Shown: positions 44,073-53,950 of the stretch, piece after piece
Numbering within the stretch: position 1 is the stretch's first letter
How the letters are laid out: each line of letters begins with the position of its first letter
From: JAJDAH01 sp964487605
GTDB taxonomy: Bacteria > Myxococcota_A > Polyangia > Polyangiales > Polyangiaceae
Assembly: GCA_964487605.1 (NCBI GenBank)
Contig: CAZARU010000002.1
Location: forward strand, 1-64,000
Direction: 5' to 3'
DNA: 64,000 nt
Program-made: the position numbers and the translations under genes
Notes under the pieces: model-generated
Told to the model about the DNA's origin: nothing
Seen by the model: the letters and a program-made list of their open reading frames with translations, nothing else
The model's database searches: none

Positions 44073-45188
44073 GTGCTTCGCTTGGCTCGATTCGCCGCGG
44101 CTTGCGCGCTGCTCCTCGTCGTGGCGGCCTGTGAGGCCTCTTCAGCTCCAGAGGCCGGTGCGTCCGAAGGCGGCGCCGACGCCGGCACCACGGTGGGGCT
44201 GGACGGCGCCTCCAACGACGACGGGTCTGCCGTGTGCCAATCGGTGGCGGCGGCAGCTGAGTACGTCCCCCCCGTCGTTCAGCTCGTCCTCGACATCAGC
44301 GGGTCGATGGCCGACGACGCCGCGGGGGGCGGCGGTTCGAAGTGGACCGTTACGCGCAAGGCGCTCAACGCGGCGATCAACGGGCCCTCGGGGCTGCCCG
44401 ACGTCGCCGCAGTGGGCATCGGATATTTTCCGGGACCCATGGGGCAGGGAGGTGGACCGTGCTTCGCGGAGCAGGTCGGCGTCGCCCTCGCCCAGCTCGA
44501 CGCGAACCAGCGGCAGGCGGTCACGACGTCGCTCGCGTCGGCGGTTCCGTCGGGACCCACGCCGACTCACGACGCCTACTTCTTCGGCGGGTACACGCTG
44601 AACCAGTCGAAGCTCGTCGGGAACCGCTTCCTCGTGCTGGTCACGGACGGTGAGGCGACACACGGCGCGATGTGCAGCGACGTGCCGGACGCCGACGCGC
44701 TCGTGGCCCTGGTCGCCGATGGACTGGCCGGCGGCAACGCGACGTTCGTGGTCGGGTCTCCAGGCAGCGAGAACGCGAGAAACACGCTGTCGCGCATGGC
44801 CGTAGCCGGCGGAACCGCGCGTCCGGGCTGCGCCGAAGCAGGCCCGGACTTCTGCCACTTCGACATGACCACGTCCATCGATCTCGCCGCAGATCTTGGC
44901 TCCGCACTCGGCGCCATCGTCGGGGCGACCCTCGGGTGCGACTACGAGCTGCCCCCCGCGCCCGACGGTCAGGAGCTCGACCACGCCCTCGTGAACGTCG
45001 CGGTGACGAGTGGCGAAGGCGCTCGAGAGGAGCTTCGGCGCGACACGAGCGGGACGTGCGGCCTGGGCTGGGACTGGTCCCCCGACTCGTCCCGCGTCGT
45101 GCTCTGCGGGGCCGACTGCGACCGGGTGAAGCAGGACCCCGCCGCGCGCGTCGATATCCTGTTCGGCTGCCGCACCAAGGTGCTGTGA
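44073..45188 (+). CDS. VWA domain lipoprotein
   Basis: The 371-residue protein starts at GTG 44073 with signal LRLARFAAACALLLVVAAC and a lipobox. A Glu/Ala-rich linker leads to a VWA domain with MIDAS DISGSMADD at residue 74 and LVLVTDGEATHG further on. Cysteines near residues 130-135, 205 and in the last 130 residues suggest disulfides. The C-terminal part (GCDYELPPAP onwards) is not recognised. The family may bind proteins or polysaccharides. It is one of three VWA lipoproteins in this window. The gene follows uvrA by 52 bases but probably does not share its function. Confidence 0.85.
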   Translation: MLRLARFAAACALLLVVAACEASSAPEAGASEGGADAGTTVGLDGASNDDGSAVCQSVAAAAEYVPPVVQLVLDISGSMADDAAGGGGSKWTVTRKALNAAINGPSGLPDVAAVGIGYFPGPMGQGGGPCFAEQVGVALAQLDANQRQAVTTSLASAVPSGPTPTHDAYFFGGYTLNQSKLVGNRFLVLVTDGEATHGAMCSDVPDADALVALVADGLAGGNATFVVGSPGSENARNTLSRMAVAGGTARPGCAEAGPDFCHFDMTTSIDLAADLGSALGAIVGATLGCDYELPPAPDGQELDHALVNVAVTSGEGAREELRRDTSGTCGLGWDWSPDSSRVVLCGADCDRVKQDPAARVDILFGCRTKVL

Positions 45189-45201
45189 GGAGGCGTTCCA
45201 C

Positions 45202-46857
45202 ATGAGACCGACCACGAAGCTCCCCCTCGTCTCACTTCGACCTGTCGTGCTCGCGATGGTCGCGGCGCTCGCGGCGGCTGCGGCGTGCGGGGACTCCGGC
45301 GGTTCTTCGGGCGACACGTCCTCGGGAGGCACCGGCGGCGTCGAGGCGGGCCCGGACGCGCCGACCGACGGCGCCGTCGAGGCTGCGACGCTGGGCGTCT
45401 CGCTCCCCCAGGTGGTCGAGGGCGCCCTCCTGGCGAACCCCGACGTGTACGCCCAGGTGCCACTGCGCGTGCACGTCACGGGCGTCGCGATGGCCGTCCA
45501 GGTGGACCTCGACGGCGAGAAGATCGCCGCGACCGACGACGACGGCGACGGGACCTGGACGGCGTTGATCAAGCTGGCCGGGCGCGTGGACGGGTCGCTC
45601 GACGTCGTCGCGACCGCGATCGGCCAGGGCGACGCGACGGCAGAGGCGCGCGCCCAACTCGTCATCGGCCACCGCGGCGCGCAGATCACACGCTTCGACG
45701 TGGACGGTTCTGCGGGGACTCCTCGCATTCACCGCCGGGACGCCGCCGCCTGGCTCACGTTCACCGATCGCTCGGCCGGACTGCGCGAGGCCTACCTCTG
45801 GAGGCTCGACGGTGCCGGCCGTACCGTCGGCGATCGCATCGCCCTGGTCCGCTCGGCCGAGGAGACGCACTACGCGCGAACGGCGCTCGGTGCCGTGGGG
45901 ATAGGGGTGCTCTACCAGCAGGAGGGCGGCCCCTACTCGAACCGCTTTCAGGTCGTGGACTTCGACGGCAACGTCCTCGTGCCTAGCATCGACCTCGATC
46001 CGGCGTCGGCCTACGGATCCTTCGGGGGCGACGTCGTGTTCGACGGCGAGGCCTTCGTCGCGGTCTGGCGCGTCAACGACGGCATGGGCGGCGGAGAAGT
46101 TCGATGGATCCGCGTGAACGAGGCGACGGGAGACGTGACCGGTCCGGTCGTGGTCGCGGCATCGGGCCCGCTCGACACACCGACCCTGGCGGAACCCATC
46201 GGCGGCTTCGAGCCGTTCAGCTTCGTGAAGGTGCGCGTCGTCGGTGGCACGTCGTTCGTCACCTTCGTTCGCGGGCGCCACGACGCCCTGCTCGATTTCG
46301 AGATCCCGCGGAGCCAGGTCGTGCTCGTGGGCTCGGACGGTGGGGTCGGCGACGCGCAGTACCTCGGCGCGCCGAACGAGCTCCATTTCCACCGTGAGTG
46401 CCACGTGTTCGATGCGAGCGACGGAGCGCTCCTGGTCTATGGTTCGAGCGACCTTCTGAGTCCGCTGACGACGCCTCCGACGCTCTTACGCGCGTCGCGC
46501 ATCACGGCCGGTGCCCGCATCGACACGAAGATCGCGGTCGTCGTCGACGCCCCCGACGACCGCGGCGAGCCGTTCTTCCTGCCCCACTCCGAGCACGGCG
46601 GCGTGCTCGCTTGGGCCGACCACCGAACGTACTCGGCGGACCTCTCGACGGGCCGGATCCAGCTCATGGTGGCCCCCCTCGGCGACGACCTCGCGGCGGG
46701 CCAGGAGGTGGTGTTCGAGCACGCCGACCCCATCGCGAACCTCGCGCAGATATACGGGGCGCCGGCAGGGACCAACGTCCTGCTCACCTGGATCGACGAC
46801 ATCGGGGGTGTCGCGAACCCGCGGCCGGAAGTCTACTTCGACACGGCGTGGTTCTGA
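45202..46857 (+). CDS. Lipoprotein with propeller-like ectodomain
   Basis: The 551-residue protein starts at ATG 45202 behind a clear GAGGAGG. The signal ends in ALAAAAACGDSGG with a lipobox, and the next ~35 residues are Gly/Ser/Asp-rich. The body has repeated strands (FDGEAFVAVWRVND, GGVLAWADHRTY, NVLLTWIDDIGG) typical of propeller or exo-sialidase-like surface proteins, but I find no catalytic signature. It follows the VWA gene by 13 bases and may share an operon. It overlaps the convergent DUF885 gene by 25 bases. Confidence 0.8.
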   Translation: MRPTTKLPLVSLRPVVLAMVAALAAAAACGDSGGSSGDTSSGGTGGVEAGPDAPTDGAVEAATLGVSLPQVVEGALLANPDVYAQVPLRVHVTGVAMAVQVDLDGEKIAATDDDGDGTWTALIKLAGRVDGSLDVVATAIGQGDATAEARAQLVIGHRGAQITRFDVDGSAGTPRIHRRDAAAWLTFTDRSAGLREAYLWRLDGAGRTVGDRIALVRSAEETHYARTALGAVGIGVLYQQEGGPYSNRFQVVDFDGNVLVPSIDLDPASAYGSFGGDVVFDGEAFVAVWRVNDGMGGGEVRWIRVNEATGDVTGPVVVAASGPLDTPTLAEPIGGFEPFSFVKVRVVGGTSFVTFVRGRHDALLDFEIPRSQVVLVGSDGGVGDAQYLGAPNELHFHRECHVFDASDGALLVYGSSDLLSPLTTPPTLLRASRITAGARIDTKIAVVVDAPDDRGEPFFLPHSEHGGVLAWADHRTYSADLSTGRIQLMVAPLGDDLAAGQEVVFEHADPIANLAQIYGAPAGTNVLLTWIDDIGGVANPRPEVYFDTAWF

Positions 46858-48674
46858 GCCCGCTTCTGCTCCGGGCCCGGGCGTGCGGGCGCCCCGACCT
46901 CCCGGAGCACGCGCGCGCGGATGAGAGGAACCGGCGGGGCCCCGTGGGACAGGAGTGCGTCGTGAAACCGCTGAAGTGAAAAGTCCGCGCCGAGCGCGGC
47001 CTTCGCCGTCTCCCGAAGATCGAGGATCTGCACCTTGCCGAGCGTGTAGGCGAAGTAGCCGGGGTCGAACGTGCCGCGCACCGCTTGCTCCCGGGCAGTG
47101 ACGGGATCCTGGTGGCATTCCTTCTCGAAGCGTCGCGCCATGGCCTCTACGGACAGCCCACGCGCGTGGATGCCGATGGACGCCACGAAGCGGCAGTTCC
47201 GCAGCAGGGCATCCGAAAGCTGGCCGAGCGCCGTCTGCGGGTCCTCCGTCAGGAAGCCCTCTTCCACCATGAGCTGTTCGACGTAGTGCGCCCAGCCCTC
47301 CACGAACGAGTAGCTGTCGAACACCTTCTGGGCACGCGTCGGGGCGCGGCGCATCCACAGGCCCTGCAGGAAGTGGCCGGGATAGGCCTCGTGGACGGTG
47401 GTCGCCACGAGCACGCCCGTCGGGAGCACGTACTCGCGCTGCTCCCTGGCGGGCCACTTCGGATCGGGAAGGGTGATGTAGTAGAGCGCGTTCGTGCCGG
47501 CGCCCTCGAAGGGGCCAGGCGCGTTCAGGAATGCCTGATTCCACCGCATGAAGGGCGGAGTCTCCCGGACGAGGAGCGGCTCGTCGGCGGGCAACGTCAC
47601 GAGACGCTTCTCGACGACGAACCGCTTGGACAGCGCGACGAGGCGCTCGGCCTCGGAGAAGAGCTTCGCGACGGGTGGGCGAGTCGGCCGCAGCTTGCGC
47701 GCGAGCGCCTCGTAGGCGAGGCGATTCTCCGTCAGGTTCTTCTCGGCCATCGCCGAGAGGTCGTCCAGCGAGGTGGTCAGACCTTCCTGCACGTCGAGCA
47801 GGCGCCGGAACTTCGCTTCACCGAGCACGTGGCTCTCGTCGGCGCGCGGCAGCTCGATCTTCTGCAGGAACGTCGCGAAGGCGTCCGCGGCGGCACCGAG
47901 CTTCTCGGCGGCGTCGAGCGCGCGCTGCCTGGTGGCCTCCTCCTTCGCCGCGCCGACGAGGGTGCGGACGTCACCGCGCAGGTACTCTGCGTAGCCGCGA
48001 TAGTTCTTGATCGCCGTCTCCACGATGGCGCGCGGGAGGGGCGCCGAGAGGTTCTCGCGCGGGCGCTCCACCTGGGCCAGAGCAGCTTCCGCGTGGCTGG
48101 CCAGCGCCGCCACTCGCTGCTCGAGCGGTGCATACTCCCGATCGAGGTAGTCGTTCACCGCATAGAGCTCGCCGTAGAACATCGGGTCCTTCGACGGAGC
48201 CCGTCGATCGTCGAGCTCGAACAACGCGAGCCGACACGCACCGATGGCGAGGTCACGGTCGAGCTGCAGGTCGTCGTCGCCGGCCGCGTCGACCGCCGAG
48301 AGGCGCTCCTGCCACGCCTTCAGCCACTGCCGAACCGACTCGATGCCGCTGGGTGAGTAGTCCGCGATCCGGCCGTCGTGCTCGTGCAGGCCGAGCTCGC
48401 GTCCCTTGGCGGGGAAGCGCACGAGGTACTCGTCGATGAAGGCATCGAGGAGCCGTGCGGGCGACGGTGGGAGATCGGCCGCCGGGGCCTCGGGCGGTGC
48501 CGTCGCAGGGGCCAGCGCCGGGGGCGGCGGTTCTGCCGGGCGGTTCGCGCCGCACGCGGCGAGCCCGAGGGCGACCAGCGTCACGGACACCGTGGCGCGC
48601 GAGCGGAGCGGGGAATCGCCCGCGAAGCGCTGCGCGGGTCGGGGACGGCGGTCGTCGTTCACGGACAGTGGCAT
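46833..48674 (-). CDS. DUF885 peptidase-like lipoprotein
   Basis: The 613-residue protein has a basic leader of ~30 residues and a lipobox (TLVALGLAACG), then a Pro/Ala linker. The DUF885 domain spans most of the rest. The metal site is HEAYPGH (HExxxxH type) with EGWAHY downstream, resembling gluzincin-fold metallopeptidases. Members are exported in many bacteria, but their substrates are poorly known. The gene follows the sulfatase by 46 bases, so they may be cotranscribed. The start is ATG 48674. Confidence 0.88.
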   Translation of the reverse strand: MPLSVNDDRRPRPAQRFAGDSPLRSRATVSVTLVALGLAACGANRPAEPPPPALAPATAPPEAPAADLPPSPARLLDAFIDEYLVRFPAKGRELGLHEHDGRIADYSPSGIESVRQWLKAWQERLSAVDAAGDDDLQLDRDLAIGACRLALFELDDRRAPSKDPMFYGELYAVNDYLDREYAPLEQRVAALASHAEAALAQVERPRENLSAPLPRAIVETAIKNYRGYAEYLRGDVRTLVGAAKEEATRQRALDAAEKLGAAADAFATFLQKIELPRADESHVLGEAKFRRLLDVQEGLTTSLDDLSAMAEKNLTENRLAYEALARKLRPTRPPVAKLFSEAERLVALSKRFVVEKRLVTLPADEPLLVRETPPFMRWNQAFLNAPGPFEGAGTNALYYITLPDPKWPAREQREYVLPTGVLVATTVHEAYPGHFLQGLWMRRAPTRAQKVFDSYSFVEGWAHYVEQLMVEEGFLTEDPQTALGQLSDALLRNCRFVASIGIHARGLSVEAMARRFEKECHQDPVTAREQAVRGTFDPGYFAYTLGKVQILDLRETAKAALGADFSLQRFHDALLSHGAPPVPLIRARVLREVGAPARPGPEQKRAQNHAVSK

Positions 48675-48720
48675 CGCTCCATCGGGGGCGGCGTGGCAAG
48701 GAGCGCGGTCGGGCTCCGCC

Positions 48721-50256
48721 TCAGACGTTGGCCACGACCTTCGATCGGGGTCCGGTCGCCCTGGGAAGGTGATCGCGGAGGTCGGCGACGAGGTCGGAGC
48801 GCAGACCGCGCCGGGACGGGTCGTCCCAGAGGTTCTCGTGCTGCAGAGGATCTCGAGCGTGATCGTAGAGCTCCCCCTCCGTGCCGTCGTAGAGCGAGCT
48901 CTTCTCGTAGACGGTGCACGTGTAGCCGTCTCGAAAGATGGTGCGGAGGTGCACGGAGGTGCCCTCGTACTCGCTGTCCCACTCCGAGAGGACCCGCTGG
49001 CGGTCGGAGTCGGCTTGCGCCGGGCTCGTGGGGAGCGCCTGCCCCTGCATCCAGTCCGGTGCGTCCACACCCGCGATGGCGCAGAAGGTGGGCGCGAGGT
49101 CGATCGTTCCGACGGGTGCCTCGATGAGCGCGGGCGTCACGTCGGCCGATGCCGCGGGTTTCCACAGCAGTGGCAGACGCAAGAGCGCGTCCACGTGACA
49201 GGGCCCCTTGAAGAGCAGCCCGAAGTCGCCCTGCATCTCGCCGTGGTCGGCGGTGTAGAAGACGTCCGTCTCGTCGTACCAGCCCTTCCGCGCCAGGTGT
49301 GCGAGCACGCGGCCGATCGCCTCGTCGATGAGCTCGTTCTTGACGTGGATGAGCGCGTCGATCTCGCGGAGGCTCTCCTCCGTCATGCGCTCCGCGGCGA
49401 ACGTCGGTGGCGCCTCGTAGTTCGTCATCAGCTCGCCCGTGTACCAGCCGAGCCAGTGCCTCGGCTTCTGCCCGAGCAGCTCGCGGAAGCGGCCGCGCGC
49501 CGACGCGTACCCCGCGGGGGCGGCGAGATCGCGCCAGGGCACCCGGTGCACCTCCGAAGCCGGTGGGTCCCAGGGGTGGTGCGGATCCGGAAAGCTGAGC
49601 CAGACGAACCAGTCGTCGTCGTTCGAGAGCGTTTCCAGCCACTCGACGGTGCGGTCTGCGACCCAGTCGGTGTGGTAGTGGGCGCGCGCCACGGGATTCG
49701 ACTTCACCTGCACCGCGCCCGTGTCTCCGCCGACTCCCGCGTACACGCGCAGCTCGCCGTCCAGGGACGGGCAGAAGCCTCCGACGGAACCCGGAGCGTT
49801 CGCCTGAAGCCACTTCGAGTAGTGCCAGGGGCCGAGCGGACCATGGACGGCCAGGGACATGTGCTCGAAGCCTCGATGCGGACCGTGCTCGCCCAAGGTC
49901 GCCATGCGGTTCTCGTAGAACCTGAGCCCGAAGTCCAGGAACGGTTCGAAGTGCGCCTTGCCGAACAGCGCGCAGCGGTAGCCCGCGCGCTCGGACAGGT
50001 GTCGCGCGACGCTGGGCGCGTCCTCGGGCAGCGGGACTCCGTTCATCCACACGCCGTGCGTGCTCGGGTACTGGCCCGTGAGCATGGTCGCCCGCGACGG
50101 CATGCACACCACGCTCTGGGTGTGCGCGCGCGAGAAGCGGAGCCCGCCATCGGCGAGCCGGTCCAGCGCCGTCGTCCTCGCGACGGTTCCGCCGTTGCAG
50201 CGCAGTGCGTCGTACCGCTGCTGATCGGAGGTGATGAGGAGGATGTTGCGACCCAC
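48721..50256 (-). CDS. Type I sulfatase / phosphonate-monoester-hydrolase-like enzyme
   Basis: The 511-residue protein has the type I sulfatase core. Cys51 in CMPSRAT is the residue expected to be converted to formylglycine (CxPxR). The metal-binding Asp is in ITSDQQRYD, and further acidic residues are in TADHGEMQGD. The lack of a signal peptide points to a cytoplasmic location, which fits phosphonate monoester hydrolase relatives as well as sulfatases. A formylglycine-generating enzyme is not present in the window. GTG 50256 is the start. The gene follows the DUF4340 gene by 51 bases. Confidence 0.85.
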   Translation of the reverse strand: MGRNILLITSDQQRYDALRCNGGTVARTTALDRLADGGLRFSRAHTQSVVCMPSRATMLTGQYPSTHGVWMNGVPLPEDAPSVARHLSERAGYRCALFGKAHFEPFLDFGLRFYENRMATLGEHGPHRGFEHMSLAVHGPLGPWHYSKWLQANAPGSVGGFCPSLDGELRVYAGVGGDTGAVQVKSNPVARAHYHTDWVADRTVEWLETLSNDDDWFVWLSFPDPHHPWDPPASEVHRVPWRDLAAPAGYASARGRFRELLGQKPRHWLGWYTGELMTNYEAPPTFAAERMTEESLREIDALIHVKNELIDEAIGRVLAHLARKGWYDETDVFYTADHGEMQGDFGLLFKGPCHVDALLRLPLLWKPAASADVTPALIEAPVGTIDLAPTFCAIAGVDAPDWMQGQALPTSPAQADSDRQRVLSEWDSEYEGTSVHLRTIFRDGYTCTVYEKSSLYDGTEGELYDHARDPLQHENLWDDPSRRGLRSDLVADLRDHLPRATGPRSKVVANV

Positions 50257-50307
50257 GAGGGTCGGGATGCTACCGAGGTCGATGGCGCCCGGCGAGTGCT
50301 GCGTTCG

Positions 50308-51348
50308 TCACTCGGGCAAGGCCGGCGCCGGCTCGTCCTTCTTCGCGTCTTCCTGGAACTTGTCCACGTTGCCCGTGGCCCAGTCCGCGGCCCAGGAGCT
50401 GATCGAGAAGATCTGGTCGCTGCCGTTCCGCTTGACCCAGCGGTTCGACCCCTCGGCGGTGTCGCCGACGGCCAGGGCGTAGGTCGCCTTGTCCTCCTTG
50501 AGCTTGATCGTCACCGTCGCCTTGGGCTCACCGAGGCCGATCTCCTCGGCCTTCTTGTCGTCGCCGAAGTCGGCGGCGTTGAGCGTCTTGTAGGCTCGCA
50601 GCAGGTCCTCCACCTTCGACGCCTTGAAGCGCTCGATCGCCTTCGCGGCGGCGGCTTTCGGTCCCTTGTGCGCGCCCGTCCAGGCGTCGCCCTTCTTCGT
50701 GAAGGCGAACGAACCGTGCTCGTTGACGACGTCCACGCTCACGACGTCCTTGTCCTCGAACTTGAAGATCGTGAGATCTCGCCAACCCTTCAGGTCACGC
50801 GCGTACATGTAGCTCGAATACCCCTTCACGCCGAAGACGCCCTCCTTGCCGGCTATCCGCGTCATCTGGCCGCGGCCGCCGCCGTCTCCGAAATGCAGAT
50901 CGGCGGCCGCCTCCGCGCCCTTGAAGAACCGCACGTGCAGCGCCTTGTCGTCCGAGACGCCGAACTTGGCGTAAGCCTCGGGTGAAGGGTCGATCAGCTC
51001 GGTGACCTCGAGCTTCGAGAGGCTTCCGGTCAGGCTCTTCACGTTGGAGTCGTTCGCCTTGTACTTGATCGGCGCGGTGAGCTCCCACTCGTCTTCACCC
51101 TTCTTCTCGAGGGTGACTTCGAGGGCCTTGCCACCGTCCCCGTCCGCGGGCTTGGAGATGACGACCTTGTCGATCTTCTTCGCCTCCTCTTCCGAGACGG
51201 CGATCTTGGGGAGCTCGGCCTGCCTCCCTTCCCGGGTGTAGGAGGCGGCCTCTTCGGCGGTCTTCTTGCCTTGCAGGTACAGGCCGCCGCCCATGACCGC
51301 GAGGACGCCGAGTGCGACGTAGAGCTTCTTTTCGGTGGTGAGTGCCAT
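50308..51348 (-). CDS. DUF4340 domain protein
   Basis: The 346-residue protein has an N-terminal membrane anchor (YVALGVLAVMGGGLYLQG) and a Lys/Glu/Asp-rich periplasmic part. The DUF4340 hallmark is the repeated pattern of short strands such as VVISKPADGDGG, LTAPIKYKANDSNVKSL and LTIFKFEDKDVVSVDV. The family function is unknown, but it commonly sits next to GldG-like proteins. It is 16 bases downstream of the GldG-like gene. GTG/ATG choice is not an issue; ATG 51348 has a plausible Shine-Dalgarno (GGAAGTCCCCC region, weak). Confidence 0.85.
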   Translation of the reverse strand: MALTTEKKLYVALGVLAVMGGGLYLQGKKTAEEAASYTREGRQAELPKIAVSEEEAKKIDKVVISKPADGDGGKALEVTLEKKGEDEWELTAPIKYKANDSNVKSLTGSLSKLEVTELIDPSPEAYAKFGVSDDKALHVRFFKGAEAAADLHFGDGGGRGQMTRIAGKEGVFGVKGYSSYMYARDLKGWRDLTIFKFEDKDVVSVDVVNEHGSFAFTKKGDAWTGAHKGPKAAAAKAIERFKASKVEDLLRAYKTLNAADFGDDKKAEEIGLGEPKATVTIKLKEDKATYALAVGDTAEGSNRWVKRNGSDQIFSISSWAADWATGNVDKFQEDAKKDEPAPALPE

Positions 51349-51364
51349 TGGGGGACTTCCGATT

Positions 51365-53206
51365 TCAGAGCTTGACCTGGTTGCGCCGTGACTCCCGCGT
51401 GCGCCAGCGCAGCACGCCGAAGGCGGCGAAGAAGAGTGGGAGGCCGAGCGTCAGCGTCCACTGAACGTTGTTCTGAACGGTCTTCCGCTCGTTCTTGTAA
51501 CGCTCCTCTTCCTTCTTGATCGCGGACTCGTCCTCGAGGTTCTCGAACTTCGGGGGCGAAACGTCGCGGTAGCTCAGGTTCGGCAGCGTGTTCAGCTTCG
51601 CGCTGGCCGCGAGGAGGTCCGCGTCGCCGCTGATCCAGTCGAGCGTGTTCTTGAACGAGAGAATCGTCGGCGTGAGGTACTTCTGGGCGTACGGCGTCGC
51701 GACGGCCAAGAGGTCCGGATCGCCGCCGATGGCGCCGAACATCTGGAACTGTCCGCCCAGATCCGGACCGTTCCCGGCGTAGGCGAACGGATTGGTCAGG
51801 AACTGGCTGGACGAGACGACCAGGACGCGCGACGGCTCCGGCGCGCGGTCGGCCACCTTGATGTCGTCCTTCGACCCCATCGACGCCTTGAGCTTGCCCT
51901 CGGCGACCGCCGCGATGATGCGCTGCGCCTGCTCGCCCGAGGGACGCCACTCCCGGAACATCTTCATGTCTACCGTGCTGCTGGTGTCCACCGACGCCTG
52001 CGGCGTCGTGCGGGCGACGGCGTAGACCTTCACGTCGTCGGGCTGCTTCTCGGGCAGCAGCTCGAGGCTGGACGGGAAGGGGAAGGCCATCTCGTCCATC
52101 CGGAAGAAGCTGGCGAAGCCGGTGTCGAGCAGCTTCTTGTCGTCCTCGAACCGCGGGTCGGCGACGACGTGCGCGATGGCGGGATGGCGGATGTACTGCA
52201 TGCGGCCCGTCTGCGTCATGATGCCCAGACGGAACTGGGCGCCGTAGTCGAGCACGGCGTCCTTCTTCATGTTGATGCCGTAGCCGGCGAGCAGCGTGTC
52301 GAGACCGTGGAGATCCAGGGTCGCGCTCATGCTCGCGTCGTTCGGCTTCAGGGTGACCGCGGAGGCGAAGACTGCCAGCGACTTGTTGCCCCGCATCAAG
52401 AACTGGTCGATCCGGCGAAGCTCCTTCTCGGTGTAGGCCTTGCGCGGCTGGGTGATGATGAGGCCCGTCAGCTCTGGGCTGATCTCCTCGGCGCCGTCCT
52501 TCAGATCGACCGTCTCGATCTTGTAGAAGGGAAACGCCTGGTTGATGATCGATTGAATGCTCGGGCCGCCGCGCCCCTGCTTCGGGACGAGGTTGGCGTC
52601 CGATACCGAGAGCTCGTCCTTGTTCGTGACGACGCCGACCTTGTGCTCGATCTTGTCGGCCTTGTCGCGAATCTCGCGGATCTTGTTGGTGATCCAGAAC
52701 TCGAGCCCCTGGTTCTGCCCCGGGGCCATTCGCGGGATGACTTCCTTCTCGCTGCCGTACTTGAAAACCAGGCCCATGAACCCGGAGGCGATCGACGCCT
52801 GGTCCTCTCCGGTCGCGCTGGCCTCACCGAACGCCGTCGGCTCGAGCCCCGCCTCCTTGGCCTGCTCGCGCAGCTCGTCGGTGTTGGCCTCGATCAGCGT
52901 GAACTTGAACTGCCCCTTGCCGGCCCGCTCGTACTCCTTCAGCAGGTCGGTGAGGTCCCGGACGAACACGTCGAGCTGCGCGAGTCCCCGCGTCACGTAG
53001 GCGTCGATCTGAATGGGCGACTTGAGGCCCTCGAGGAGCCTCTCGCTGCCCTTCGAGAGCGTGTAGAGCTCGTTCTTCGTCACGTCGCGGCGCACGTACG
53101 CGCCGCGAGCGGACACGATGTTCGCGATCACGAGGATCGCGGCGATCACCACCAGATACAGGCCGGTCTGTGCTGCGGCTTTGGCGCGCTTGTCTTCGGT
53201 TGCCAT
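51365..53206 (-). CDS. GldG-like ABC transporter auxiliary membrane protein
   Basis: The 613-residue protein has an N-terminal membrane segment (TGLYLVVIAAILVIANIVSA), a large periplasmic region and a C-terminal segment (NNVQWTLTLGLPLFFAAFGVLRWR). The ABC_transp_aux (GldG) domain includes AYVTRGLAQLDVFVRDLTD and a long run ending LIITQPRKAYTEKELR. In Bacteroidota this protein family is part of the GldFG system for gliding. In Myxococcota the role is unknown. The gene is coupled to the permease upstream and the DUF4340 gene downstream. Confidence 0.88.
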   Translation of the reverse strand: MATEDKRAKAAAQTGLYLVVIAAILVIANIVSARGAYVRRDVTKNELYTLSKGSERLLEGLKSPIQIDAYVTRGLAQLDVFVRDLTDLLKEYERAGKGQFKFTLIEANTDELREQAKEAGLEPTAFGEASATGEDQASIASGFMGLVFKYGSEKEVIPRMAPGQNQGLEFWITNKIREIRDKADKIEHKVGVVTNKDELSVSDANLVPKQGRGGPSIQSIINQAFPFYKIETVDLKDGAEEISPELTGLIITQPRKAYTEKELRRIDQFLMRGNKSLAVFASAVTLKPNDASMSATLDLHGLDTLLAGYGINMKKDAVLDYGAQFRLGIMTQTGRMQYIRHPAIAHVVADPRFEDDKKLLDTGFASFFRMDEMAFPFPSSLELLPEKQPDDVKVYAVARTTPQASVDTSSTVDMKMFREWRPSGEQAQRIIAAVAEGKLKASMGSKDDIKVADRAPEPSRVLVVSSSQFLTNPFAYAGNGPDLGGQFQMFGAIGGDPDLLAVATPYAQKYLTPTILSFKNTLDWISGDADLLAASAKLNTLPNLSYRDVSPPKFENLEDESAIKKEEERYKNERKTVQNNVQWTLTLGLPLFFAAFGVLRWRTRESRRNQVKL

Positions 53207-53209
53207 GGC

Positions 53210-53947
53210 TCAGGCCCACTTCCTTCGCTCGAGCGCGCGGAACGCGACGACGAGCGCCAATCCGGTCACGGTGATGAAGAACACGACGTCTCGCGTGTCC
53301 ACCAGGCCGCGGGCGAAGGCGTCCACGTGACGCCCGAACCCGAGGTAGTTGATCGCGACGAAGAACCAGTGGGACGGCAGGTAGTCCGACAGGTCTCCCA
53401 GGACGGAGAGAAGACCCAGGACGAACACCGTGATGAAGAACGCCACCGCCTGGCTCTCGCAGAGGGCGCTGATGAGCAGTCCGATGGCCACCGACGCGGC
53501 CGAGAGGAGGACGAGGCCCAGGTAGCCGCTCCACACCATGTTCCAGTCCAGCGGCCCCAGGTTCCAGGGCCACGAGAACATCGCGAACGGGAAGATCAGT
53601 GAAGCCGAGAGGAGGACGAGCACGAGGCCCATCGCTCCCAGGTACTTGCCGATGATCACGTCGCTGTCCTTCACCGGCAGCGTGATGAGCATCTCCAGGG
53701 TGCCGCTCCGCTTCTCCTCCGCCAGGAGTCGCATCGTGACGACGGGCACCACCAGGAAGCAGAGGCCGTAGGGCACCTTCTGGAAGAGCGTCTGGACGGT
53801 GGCGCGGTCCTGCTGCCAGAAGCTCGGGCTGACCAGGAAGAACACGATGCCGAGCGCCAGATAGCTCAGGCAGATGACCACGTAGGCCAGGGGTGAGTCG
53901 AAGTAGGAGCGAAACTCTCGCTTCGCGATCGTCAACATGGGCGACAT
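53210..53947 (-). CDS. ABC transporter permease, GldF-like
   Basis: The 245-residue protein has six membrane segments (for example AYVVICLSYLALGIVFFLV, FLVVPVVTMRLLAEE, and a C-terminal hydrophobic end). It matches the ABC-2 permease type, with REFRSYFDSPLAYVV near the N-terminus and EEKRSGTLEMLITLPV near residue 80. Start codon MSPM at 53947 lies only three bases after the ATPase stop. An internal ATG at 53938 is possible. With the ATPase it should form the transporter core. Confidence 0.9.
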   Translation of the reverse strand: MSPMLTIAKREFRSYFDSPLAYVVICLSYLALGIVFFLVSPSFWQQDRATVQTLFQKVPYGLCFLVVPVVTMRLLAEEKRSGTLEMLITLPVKDSDVIIGKYLGAMGLVLVLLSASLIFPFAMFSWPWNLGPLDWNMVWSGYLGLVLLSAASVAIGLLISALCESQAVAFFITVFVLGLLSVLGDLSDYLPSHWFFVAINYLGFGRHVDAFARGLVDTRDVVFFITVTGLALVVAFRALERRKWA

Positions 53948-53950
53948 GGG